Origin: a virus
Virus record (IMG/VR): IMGVR_UViG_3300013137_000048
Span: 1 to 38,303 of that record
Reading direction: 5' to 3' (one strand)
Length of the DNA: 38,303 bases
Below, in pieces: positions 21,293 to 27,376 of this stretch. Below the pieces are notes generated by a model. It had not been told where the DNA came from. It did not search any database and worked only from the letters and a program-made list of their open reading frames with translations. The stretch's first letter is position 1; each line of letters starts with the position of its first letter. Both the position numbers and the translations under genes were made by a program.

Positions 21293-22035
21293 AAACACTA
21301 CGACTGACCGCTAAAGATTTTAAAGATACCACCCACTACTGGAAAGAGTATGTCGGAAAAGAAGATGTGTCTGATTACGACGGACATATCGAAATTGAAG
21401 CTAATCTTGGATGGGTAAAGTTTAATTCCATAAAGGCTAAGGGTCATATTTGGGCAGAGTCTGGATCGGGAATCAAGGCTGGATTGGGAATCACGGCTGG
21501 ATCGGGAATCACGGCTGGATCGGGAATCACGGCTGGATCGGAAATCACGGCTGGATCGGGAATCACGGCTGGATGGGGAATCACGGCTGGATCGGGAATC
21601 AAGGCTGGATGGGGAATCACGGCTGGATCGGAAATCACGGCTGGATTGGGAATCACGGCTGGATGGGGAATCACGGCTGGATCGGAAATCACGGCTGGAT
21701 CGGGAATCACGGCTGGATCGGGAATCAAGGCTGGATTGGGAATCACGGCTGGAGATGGAATCACGGCTGGATTATCCATATCTTGTAAGACTACCCTATC
21801 AATCGGTCTTAGGATATTTGCCGGATTATGTTTATGGCGAGAACCAACCAAGGAAGAACTGGAAATACGCTGTGGTAAGTTAGTGAAAGGAACTGTGGCA
21901 TTTGGAACATTAGTAGAAACTGGACTGGTAGAAGAATCTAAGACCTTAGAAGGGAAAGAGGTGAAGGTAACAATAGATGGTACAGAGTACACGGCAGTTA
22001 TCAAAGAGGGTTATAAGTTACCTAAAAGCAAATGA
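21289..22035 (+). CDS. Beta-solenoid protein built from 17 six-residue repeats
   Basis: 248 aa. N-terminal domain MKTLRLTAKDFKDTTHYWKE to residue 55, then 17 hexads of the form [SLWD][GE]I[TK]AG, then a unique C-terminal domain (LEIRCGKLVKGTVAFGTLVE and KEGYKLPKSK). The Ile-x-Ala-Gly periodicity of six fits a left-handed beta-helix rung. The frame is chosen over two others open across the repeat because only this one has sensible flanking domains and ATGA overlaps. Function unknown; a rod-like spacer or interaction surface is likely. Confidence 0.65.
   Translation: MKTLRLTAKDFKDTTHYWKEYVGKEDVSDYDGHIEIEANLGWVKFNSIKAKGHIWAESGSGIKAGLGITAGSGITAGSGITAGSEITAGSGITAGWGITAGSGIKAGWGITAGSEITAGLGITAGWGITAGSEITAGSGITAGSGIKAGLGITAGDGITAGLSISCKTTLSIGLRIFAGLCLWREPTKEELEIRCGKLVKGTVAFGTLVETGLVEESKTLEGKEVKVTIDGTEYTAVIKEGYKLPKSK
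21466..21771 (+). repeat. Tandem 18-bp coding repeat, 17 copies
   Basis: Unit TCGGGAATCACGGCTGGA with few variants (TTG/TGG for TCG, GAA for GGA, AAG for ACG, GAT once). The near identity of DNA units points to recent expansion by slippage or unequal recombination. All units are in frame, so changes in number alter only protein length. Confidence 0.85.
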
Positions 22036-22154
22036 CCACCCCTACCATCATTGAGAAGCTAGATTGGGAGACACTTCAAAACATACTCAATGATCTGGTT
22101 CAAGAAGTCGGCTCCCAAGTTACTAGGGACTACGAGGACAAACGTGGGATATAG
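22032..22154 (+). CDS. 40-aa acidic hypothetical protein
   Basis: ATG 22032 (ATGA overlap), TAG 22154. MTTPTIIEKLDWETLQNILN then DLVQEVGSQVTRDYEDKRGI, probably one or two helices. A GGAAGGA ribosome site for the next gene follows its stop. Function unknown. Confidence 0.5.
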   Translation: MTTPTIIEKLDWETLQNILNDLVQEVGSQVTRDYEDKRGI

Positions 22155-22160
22155 GAAGGA

Positions 22161-22454
22161 ATGAGTGTAGACAATGAAGCCTCAAGACAAAAAGCCACAA
22201 AACGCCTCAAAGTCTTCATCCGTCAACTGTTAGAAGCCTCCTACATGGAAGGTTACAAGAAGGGAGTTAGTGATGAGATTGAGTGTATAGAAACATCAGG
22301 AGAACACGCCGATTTACGTTCCAAGCTCTCTACCCTAAAAGACAAGTTAGTCCCCTGCCCAAATTGTCAATCTACTAAAGACGAAATAGCCATTACCCTC
22401 AACAACACCTGTGCGGTGTGTAATAGGGAGTTAGAAGTTAAGACTAAGAAATGA
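22161..22454 (+). CDS. Zinc-finger early protein
   Basis: 97 aa, with AGGAAGGA just before ATG. Basic helix ASRQKATKRLKVFIRQLLEA, then CPNCQSTKDEIAITLNNTCA with CAVC, a treble-clef or ribbon zinc site, ending RELEVKTKK. Its end carries the gene-junction motif shared with neighbours. Possibly DNA or RNA binding. Confidence 0.55.
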   Translation: MSVDNEASRQKATKRLKVFIRQLLEASYMEGYKKGVSDEIECIETSGEHADLRSKLSTLKDKLVPCPNCQSTKDEIAITLNNTCAVCNRELEVKTKK

Positions 22455-22666
22455 ATAAGAATCTCCAAGCTCTACTACTTGGTTACATCCTCTTTGATGT
22501 CAACGGCAAGAAGTTTCTCACCTACGAGAAGGCCAGAACACACCGACTAAGTATCAAAGGTAACGTCTGTTTTAAAGGCTTTAGTCTATTCCGCCCCTTT
22601 AAGTTTTGGCGGAGTTTTTACATAAGAGCAGTACACCCCAAGCTAGAAGTTAAAGCCAAGAAATGA
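22451..22666 (+). CDS. 71-aa basic hypothetical protein
   Basis: MNKNLQALLLGYILFDVNGK then KGFSLFRPFKFWRSFYIRAV and ending KLEVKAKK. Very basic and aromatic. The last residues and DNA (GAAGTTAAAGCCAAGAAATGA) echo the end of the upstream gene, suggesting modular exchange at gene borders. No known domain. Confidence 0.5.
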   Translation: MNKNLQALLLGYILFDVNGKKFLTYEKARTHRLSIKGNVCFKGFSLFRPFKFWRSFYIRAVHPKLEVKAKK

Positions 22667-23241
22667 CCAAGACAATGAGAGAAGAACAATTCTATGAGTC
22701 CCGATGTTGTAAGGCTGATATTAAATGGGTTAATTCTGATGAGTGTACAGGCTATGCTGAATGTCGTAACTGTGGCAAACCTTGTGATATCACCCTAACC
22801 GATGCTGGAATAGACCAGCTAGTTGCCAATAACCATACCTTAACTTATCCAGACACGGGTAAAGGTAGTGGGATGAAGCCGAAGAATGAAGTTTCCCCAA
22901 TTATGGCGAAATCGCCACAATTAGAAACATCTAAAACACCCAGAGAGGAGTTTGATAGAAAGTTTGTTGACGACTTTGGAAGTATATCAGTCAAAAATAG
23001 AATGAAGGGAGAAAGTGAGTTAATTTTGGGAGATGAAGTTTGGAACTGGCACATCAACCAACTCCAATCAGTATTTGAGGAGATAGAGGATTTAGTTGGG
23101 ACGCACACCGAACACAACGGTCAATACTGTGATACGGGTGAAGATATGGAGTGGAGTTGTCGAAGTGAATGTGTAGAGATGGCAATCGAACGCATAAAAT
23201 CTCTACGTCAAAAGTATTTACCAGTTAAAGAAGAAAAATGA
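22663..23241 (+). CDS. Early protein with N-terminal zinc ribbon
   Basis: 192 aa. Residues 13-42: RCCKADIKWVNSDECTGYAE then CRNCGKPCDI, a zinc-ribbon pattern; a linker follows, then an acidic domain beginning EEFDRKFVDDFGSISVKNRM and a C-terminal stretch with CDTGEDMEWSCRSECVEM that may bind a second metal. Two-domain layout suggests a modular adaptor. Function unknown. Confidence 0.5.
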   Translation: MTKTMREEQFYESRCCKADIKWVNSDECTGYAECRNCGKPCDITLTDAGIDQLVANNHTLTYPDTGKGSGMKPKNEVSPIMAKSPQLETSKTPREEFDRKFVDDFGSISVKNRMKGESELILGDEVWNWHINQLQSVFEEIEDLVGTHTEHNGQYCDTGEDMEWSCRSECVEMAIERIKSLRQKYLPVKEEK

Positions 23242-23492
23242 CCAGAGAAGCCTTACTTTCCTGTCCCTTTACAGACGCTCAACTTGCTAGTCCACAAGGT
23301 AGAGATGAGTTAGGAGTATCGGCATTTTGTACTAAAGCAATTACCCAATACTGCCTATATGACTGTAGGTTTGCCACCTTGTTTGTCCTCCGTTCAGATC
23401 AAAAATCGGTAATAACCTATGACGATCCAATGGATGACTTACAGGAAAGGGCAATCCTGATAGTAAATTGCTGGGGTGCTAGAATAAGGTGA
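23238..23492 (+). CDS. 84-aa hypothetical early protein
   Basis: MTREALLSCPFTDAQLASPQ then ELGVSAFCTKAITQYCLYDC. Four cysteines in the first half; ends VNCWGARIR. Its last codons lie in the first copy of the 17-bp direct repeat flanking the structured RNA. Function unknown. Confidence 0.5.
   Translation: MTREALLSCPFTDAQLASPQGRDELGVSAFCTKAITQYCLYDCRFATLFVLRSDQKSVITYDDPMDDLQERAILIVNCWGARIR
23475..23491 (+). repeat. 17-bp direct repeat, left copy
   Basis: GGTGCTAGAATAAGGTG, matching the right copy at 23837-23853 in 15 of 17 positions. The two copies bracket the structured RNA. Confidence 0.65.
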
Positions 23493-23495
23493 TGT

Positions 23496-23833
23496 CGGAT
23501 AAGCTTCAATACTCCGGCTTACCGCCAAACTGGAGACTGGCGGGACAGATAAAGTCACCTGATAGAGAAAGCACTAGGCTAGCCTAATTGTGCGTTTTCG
23601 GGGCTAAATATGTATGAAGCTATTGCCCTGACTCTTAGCAGGTGGCTCCATGACTGTGGGGCGGAAGCCCTTGTTCGGCTTTTAAGCTGACGGCAGTACC
23701 CTTGGTCGTTGGAGGTTAAACGCTCATTAAAGTCCTAGTCGCCCCCCCTTGTGGGGGACAGATAGCTATCCCAAAAGGAGAAATCTACTTTTGCTAGGCA
23801 GAACCTACCCCCCATGTTAAATGGGGGGTTTTG
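23496..23833 (+). ncRNA. Large structured non-coding RNA with terminator, class unknown
   Basis: No ORF fits, but many stems do. P1 TAAGC/GCTTA (23500-23504, 23517-23521). P2 CCGCCA/TGGCGG (23522-23527, 23538-23543). The P1 loop CTCC (23512-23515) pairs with P2 loop GGAG (23532-23535), a kissing interaction. P3 GCAC/GTGC (23571, 23590) encloses TAGG-CTAG-CCTA. P4 GGGC/GCCC (23601, 23625). P5 AAGCC/GGCTT (23665, 23677). CGTT/AACG (23707, 23719). CCTAG/CTAGG (23734-23738, 23794-23798) encloses a C5/G5 hairpin, GATAGCTATC and AAAAG/CTTTT. The 3' end is a 9-bp terminator stem, ACCCCCCAT/ATGGGGGGT, then T-run (23807-23832). I cannot place it in a known family; tmRNA and RNase P signatures were not found. 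Confidence 0.7.
23807..23832 (+). terminator. Strong intrinsic terminator of the structured RNA
   Basis: Nine-bp stem (ACCCCCCAT with ATGGGGGGT), five-nt loop GTTAA, then TTTTG. It should reduce read-through into the RusA-like gene, which begins 20 nt later. Confidence 0.75.
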
Positions 23834-23836
23834 TTT

Positions 23837-23853
23837 GGTGTTAGAATAAGGCG
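23837..23853 (+). repeat. 17-bp direct repeat, right copy
   Basis: GGTGTTAGAATAAGGCG, 362 bp after the left copy. It contains the first base of the RusA-like GTG start. Removing one copy plus the RNA would leave the 84-aa gene and the resolvase gene overlapping, as other genes in this operon do. Confidence 0.65.
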
Positions 23854-24203
23854 TGACTGAAATAACAATAATAGGCTTGAGGCCATCTAGTAAGAAAAAT
23901 AATCGTCGCAATTTTCGTTGTGTTTCCCTTCCCTCCAAGGCTTACATCAAGTTCCACGATTTGGTGGCAGAGTTTATGCTTCCGTTTCGCCACCTACACT
24001 TCACCAAACCTCTTTGGATGAGAGTTAAATATGAAATTAAGGGAAAGTATAATCAGGACGTTGATAACGCCCTGGCTTCAATAGGTGATTGTTTACAGGA
24101 TTATGGAATAGTGGAGGACGACAATCTTCTAACAGACGTTCACATTGTAAAATCTAACGGCCACAAGGATTGGAGGATAGTAATACAGTTGGAGGAAATT
24201 TGA
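23853..24203 (+). CDS. rusA: RusA-like Holliday junction resolvase
   Basis: 116 aa, GTG start at 23853. ITIIGLRPSSKKNNRRNFRC (the KNxR basic motif), then YNQDVDNALASIGDCLQDYG and VEDDNLLTD, the acidic residues (D.DN...D...DD) that bind magnesium in RusA. It resolves four-way DNA junctions during phage recombination or before packaging. It is the last gene of the early block and is preceded by the terminator of the structured RNA. It ends seven nt before the convergent late block. Confidence 0.8.
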   Translation: MTEITIIGLRPSSKKNNRRNFRCVSLPSKAYIKFHDLVAEFMLPFRHLHFTKPLWMRVKYEIKGKYNQDVDNALASIGDCLQDYGIVEDDNLLTDVHIVKSNGHKDWRIVIQLEEI

Positions 24204-24209
24204 GGCTTA

Positions 24210-24500
24210 TTATCTGTGACGTTTTCTTCTGTGTTTGTTTATTTTTCTAGGTAAAGACTCTTGGCGACTATTTATCTTTCTGTTAATCCAACTATGCTCA
24301 CTTAGAAGAACCGGACAGAGATTAGACACTTGGTTTATATTAAATCTTCCTGTGGTAGAGAGTTGATCATAAAGTTCGGGGTCACGCTTGTAATCACTTT
24401 TTTGGATTATGTGGTGGATATTGTACCGTTTGTCGTGCGAGTCAATTCCATAAATTTCCCTTACCCTTAAACTATTCCGACGATATTCATTTAGCCCCAT
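24210..24500 (-). CDS. Small HNH endonuclease
   Basis: 96 aa. RYNIHHIIQKSDYKRDPELY then FNINQVSNLCPVLLSEHSWI give the His-His...Asn...His pattern; the C-terminus is very basic (RKINKHRRKRHR). It is the last gene of the leftward block, overlapping the metallophosphoesterase by 14 nt. It may be a homing-type nicking enzyme or a packaging-associated HNH protein; free-standing and unrelated in layout to the one in the intein. Confidence 0.65.
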   Translation of the reverse strand: MGLNEYRRNSLRVREIYGIDSHDKRYNIHHIIQKSDYKRDPELYDQLSTTGRFNINQVSNLCPVLLSEHSWINRKINSRQESLPRKINKHRRKRHR

Positions 24501-25428
24501 TTAACCATCTTTGGGCAACTTTTATATCCTTAAATAACTGCATTTTTCTTTCATTTGGCCATAGAGCCACCGCCCACCCTGGACTACCTGATCTTCCTCC
24601 TATTCCATGCTTGCGGGCAAATGAATCCTGATCTTTATAGGTTCCTCCAATACAGGCAACTCTATCTTTTCCACCCTTTTCAAAATGTAACCCTTCGGAT
24701 TGGTGGGTATGGCCTAAAAATGCTATATCAGCATTGGGATATTCAAAATCCATAAACCTCTTACAGGCGTTGGTTGGATTCAACTTACTGGTTCCCCAAT
24801 ATTTGTGTGCCATAGCCAAATCATACGTCTGAGAACCCCACATGATGTGTACCAGCCCTCCTGTAGTTAAGATGGGACACTTAAATCCTCCCAAGAATGA
24901 TTCGTACCAATCCTGTCCAGCACTGGCTCCAAAATCATTGTGATTTCCAAATCCCCATGCTCCAATCTTGGCCCTATCATCTAATCGTTTCATTCTCTGG
25001 ACTAAGGCTCTGGAAACTATTTGGGGAGGTAGCGGGTCTTCCATCATTCCCGAAGCCCATTTGCCCGTAGCATTAAAGTTGTCGGTATCATCTCCATTCA
25101 GAATGCAAAACATATTCGAGGTGTTTTCTACTATTTCCAAATGTTCCTGTAGTAAGTCAACATCCGATACTATTGAACCAAAATGTTCGTCTGTAATTAA
25201 GGCCACAACTAAGGGTCTATCTTGATCTCCAGCTGGTATCCAAGTTGCTTCTCTTTGTCCAATCTCAAACCTTTCGGCTACCTTTCTGGCTCTTGAAACA
25301 ATATCTGCCACCTCTGCAAAATCTGTAATCTGTACTTTTTTATCGGGAAAACTTAACCGCTGTTTAATTTCCGCTTCTGACCTAAATGTGCCATCGGGCA
25401 AGTATAAACCTCTCTCCCGATTGTCCAT
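24487..25428 (-). CDS. Calcineurin-like metallophosphoesterase
   Basis: 313 aa. Motifs in order: ALITDEHFGSIVSD (DxH variant), ILNGDDTDNF (GDxxD), GAWGFGNHNDF (GNH), LAMAHKYWG, and IAFLGHTHQSEG (GHxH). These bind the two catalytic metals. A 90-aa N-terminal extension (LPDGTFRSEAEIKQRLSF) with an HTH-like segment may contact DNA. Likely a DNA-processing or nucleotide phosphoesterase, as in many phages. Its location at the end of the late block beside an HNH gene is unusual for a recombination nuclease. Confidence 0.75.
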   Translation of the reverse strand: MDNRERGLYLPDGTFRSEAEIKQRLSFPDKKVQITDFAEVADIVSRARKVAERFEIGQREATWIPAGDQDRPLVVALITDEHFGSIVSDVDLLQEHLEIVENTSNMFCILNGDDTDNFNATGKWASGMMEDPLPPQIVSRALVQRMKRLDDRAKIGAWGFGNHNDFGASAGQDWYESFLGGFKCPILTTGGLVHIMWGSQTYDLAMAHKYWGTSKLNPTNACKRFMDFEYPNADIAFLGHTHQSEGLHFEKGGKDRVACIGGTYKDQDSFARKHGIGGRSGSPGWAVALWPNERKMQLFKDIKVAQRWLNGAK

Positions 25429-25442
25429 ATTACCCGCCTAAT

Positions 25443-25471
25443 TTGACGAATAAATAAGAATGTACTATACT
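25443..25471 (+). promoter_or_regulatory. Plus-strand promoter of a small RNA
   Basis: TTGACG (25443-25448), exactly 17 nt, TATACT (25466-25471); five of six consensus bases in each box. It points against the surrounding late genes. Confidence 0.65.
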
Positions 25472-25477
25472 TGTAGT

Positions 25478-25552
25478 AGCACTATGTATCATAGTTTGCT
25501 AACCCGTTCTCACTCACCCCGAATAAGTGAAGTTAAAGAGAGCGGGTTTTTG
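25478..25552 (+). ncRNA. Small RNA of about 75 nt, antisense to late transcript
   Basis: Starting about seven nt after the -10: hairpin ACTATG-TAT-CATAGT (25481-25495), then a long stem AACCCG/CGGGTT (25501-25506, 25543-25548) with inner TCACT/AGTGA (25510-25514, 25526-25530), and a T-run (25547-25551, continuing GTTTTATTTTTT). No ORF. Complete promoter, folded body and terminator. The loop holds an unpaired CACCCCG. Confidence 0.65.
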
Positions 25553-25554
25553 TT

Positions 25555-25794
25555 TTATTTTTTACCTTTTAAGTATAACTGAAAAGCGGTGGTTAATCGG
25601 TTGAGAATATAGAGAACTAATGCCCCCTGTTCAAACTGGTTTAGGGCAAAGTCTGATAATTGCAAACCATCATCTTCTATTCGGGCAACGACAAGGGGAA
25701 TGTAGAGTAGGGCAAGAGGAACTAAAAACAACTTGGCTCTTTCCCAAACAAAAAGCATATCGGACTTATTAAGCGTAAATCTTTTTGAATCCAT
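25555..25794 (-). CDS. Small membrane protein, holin candidate
   Basis: 79 aa with two hydrophobic segments, LFLVPLALLYIPLVVARI and FEQGALVLYILNRLTTAF, and a lysine C-terminus (LKGKK). It directly follows the amidase gene, the usual place of a class II holin. Pore formation is inferred from topology and position. Confidence 0.55.
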   Translation of the reverse strand: MDSKRFTLNKSDMLFVWERAKLFLVPLALLYIPLVVARIEDDGLQLSDFALNQFEQGALVLYILNRLTTAFQLYLKGKK

Positions 25795-25795
25795 A

Positions 25796-26590
25796 TTATT
25801 TCTTAACTATTAATAATTGTACTCCTAGTTTTACGAAATCCCACCCCGACATTCTTTCATACTTTGACAATTCCTCACACTTTGTTTCAAGTATTGCCAT
25901 TTGGTTCTTTAGTTCGAGGTTAGATTTGTTAGCAGAGTCTAGTTTCCCTTGCCAAGTCTGAACCTCTTTTTGGGAAGCAACCAAACTTTCGGACAAATCT
26001 TTGATCTTTTTTTCCAATTCCTTAAACTTATCCTCCACATTTTGAGGGGGTACTATATCATAGGCAACGTCAAAGGCTTTACATAAAGCTCTGGCAATGG
26101 AACTGGCTATCAAATCGGTATTGGCAAGAAGAATTTTGTCGTGGGGGTCGATACTTTGTCCCATTTCAAGCAAGACGCATGGAGTTTCGGGAGTAAGATA
26201 TTTCCACATATAATAAAATCTAGTATTGGCATTGGAATGAGAAACATAGTTTATCCCAGCTTCCTGAAAATAGACCTCATTTATGATCTTACAAATTCTC
26301 TGACTTTCTTTGGTAGCATTGTCTGTTGACGGGTCGGCATAATCAGCAAACCCAGAACCACCATCATTTGGATAGTCCATATCGCAATGAAGTGCTAAAA
26401 ATAAATCATAATCAGTCTTTGTTACTACTGAATCGTTATTAGCGTACCAATCTGTTTGATAGACCTGAAACCCTCTTTCTCTCATCATGGCCGATAATCT
26501 ATCCGTAATCCTTTTGTTGTTAGCCTGTTCCTCTGGAGCCCCACCTCCAGCCTTTCCCCAATGTCCTGATTGTAAGCAAATAGATTTCAT
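25796..26590 (-). CDS. Endolysin: N-acetylmuramoyl-L-alanine amidase (Amidase_3)
   Basis: 264 aa. Catalytic domain residues 1-180: CLQSGHWGKAGGGAPEEQAN (zinc His and Glu), DLFLALHCDMDY (second His), and CVLLEMGQSIDPHD (catalytic Glu). It cuts the amide bond between muramic acid and L-alanine. Then a coiled coil (FKELEKKIKDLSESL onward) and a short hydrophobic end, WDFVKLGVQLLIVKK, perhaps for membrane contact or oligomerisation. No signal peptide, so release needs a holin. It overlaps the preceding gene by ATGA. Confidence 0.82.
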   Translation of the reverse strand: MKSICLQSGHWGKAGGGAPEEQANNKRITDRLSAMMRERGFQVYQTDWYANNDSVVTKTDYDLFLALHCDMDYPNDGGSGFADYADPSTDNATKESQRICKIINEVYFQEAGINYVSHSNANTRFYYMWKYLTPETPCVLLEMGQSIDPHDKILLANTDLIASSIARALCKAFDVAYDIVPPQNVEDKFKELEKKIKDLSESLVASQKEVQTWQGKLDSANKSNLELKNQMAILETKCEELSKYERMSGWDFVKLGVQLLIVKK

Positions 26591-26913
26591 TGGTTCATCC
26601 TTCCTAATGTAGTTTGAATAACATCTAATCTCCTTATTATCTCACCATGTTGATAGTCATTGTTTTTCCATTTCTCCTGAGATAAGTCCAAGGGCATAAA
26701 CTTGGCACTATCATTCTCCATTGTTTGCTTAATTGAGTCTATTTCGGTTTCTATCGCCTCCACCCTGAAAGGAATTGTATTAGCAAGAGCAAGAGTACCC
26801 CACACAGAAGCTCCAGCAGTACCAACAATTCCAGTGAAAAAAATAAGTGCAACTTTCCATATATCAACAGTAATTTGTCTTGGCGTAGTATCAGTCGTAG
26901 CTTGATCATTCAT
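26587..26913 (-). CDS. Membrane protein with coiled coil, lysis accessory candidate
   Basis: 108 aa. One transmembrane helix, VALIFFTGIVGTAGASVWGT, followed by FRVEAIETEIDSIKQTMEN and a second helical segment (EIIRRLDVIQTTLGRMN). The TM plus coiled-coil layout resembles XhlA-like or spanin-like lysis helpers. It overlaps the amidase by ATGA, supporting a lysis role. Confidence 0.5.
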   Translation of the reverse strand: MNDQATTDTTPRQITVDIWKVALIFFTGIVGTAGASVWGTLALANTIPFRVEAIETEIDSIKQTMENDSAKFMPLDLSQEKWKNNDYQHGEIIRRLDVIQTTLGRMNQ

Positions 26914-26918
26914 AGTAT

Positions 26919-27215
26919 TTACATACCATTTTTAGATAAAACCGAAAGTCGATTTGTAAGTGCTTTTAAAATAAGTTCTGCCTCACTAGATGGAACACCT
27001 GCTCCAGCTGCCATAGATGGGTTATTAGCAGAAACATTGGAAACAACTGGTGAAGCAGAACCTTGTTGAGTTGGTGTTGGGATTGATTGTGCTCCTCCCA
27101 TTGAAGCAGGTGTTTGCTGATTAAGAATTGAGGTATCAATGCCCCTTGAGGCCATTGCCTGAGAGAGGGCATCAGTTCCCCCTAATAATTGTGAACCTGT
27201 ACCGAATTGTGCCAT
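26919..27215 (-). CDS. Low-complexity virion protein
   Basis: 98 aa from ATG 27215; a longer GTG-started version would begin inside the hairpin of cassette 4 and is rejected. MAQFGTGSQLLGGTDALSQA, then a disordered Pro/Ser/Gln stretch and a C-terminal helix SSEAELILKALTNRLSVLSK. It resembles small internal or neck proteins that accompany ejection proteins. Function unknown. Confidence 0.5.
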   Translation of the reverse strand: MAQFGTGSQLLGGTDALSQAMASRGIDTSILNQQTPASMGGAQSIPTPTQQGSASPVVSNVSANNPSMAAGAGVPSSEAELILKALTNRLSVLSKNGM

Positions 27216-27224
27216 AGTTGAAAA

Positions 27225-27275
27225 GAAAAAAGCCCCCACACGGAGGGCTTATATAACCTGTATTTAATTATATCA
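27225..27275 (-). promoter_or_regulatory. Promoter-AGGTTA-hairpin cassette 4
   Basis: Minus strand: TGATATAAT (27267-27275), AGGTTA (27254-27259), stem GCCCtC/GgGGGC (27232-27248), T6 (27226-27231). It precedes the 98-aa virion gene. Confidence 0.7.
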
Positions 27276-27279
27276 TTTG

Positions 27280-27366
27280 TTAGAAAAACGCTTTTGAAAT
27301 AAGCAAGTTCAGGGCAAGTTCTATATGTCCGGTTATTAAACAAATTATCGCAAGTAAAACTCTCAT
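27280..27366 (-). CDS. 28-aa membrane micropeptide
   Basis: ATG 27366, TAA 27280. MRVLLAIICLITGHIELALN then LLISKAFF, two short hydrophobic stretches. Ten nt after the stop of the 872-aa protein gene, ending just before cassette 4. Weak case on its own, but it fills the gap and looks like a membrane peptide. Confidence 0.35.
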   Translation of the reverse strand: MRVLLAIICLITGHIELALNLLISKAFF

Positions 27367-27376
27367 TTCCGCTATT

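Noticed and set aside
21466-21771. CRISPR array
   Set aside because: The repeats are head-to-tail 18-mers without spacers and lie within a coding frame.
21444-22004. Minus-strand 186-codon frame of PxPAVI repeats and plus-strand 112-codon frame of WIGNHG repeats
   Set aside because: Both are by-products of the stop-free 18-bp repeat. Only the 21289-22035 frame has unique flanking domains and fits the operon by ATGA overlaps.
23496-23833. tmRNA, RNase P RNA, tRNA or group I intron identity for the structured RNA
   Set aside because: No tRNA-like acceptor/T-loop pair, no RNase P core sequence and no convincing group I core could be seen by eye. A covariance search is needed before excluding rare classes.
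27216-27239. GTG start giving an N-terminal extension MGAFFFST to the 98-aa virion gene
   Set aside because: The GTG lies in the stem of the cassette hairpin and T-run; ATG 27215 just after it is the sensible start.
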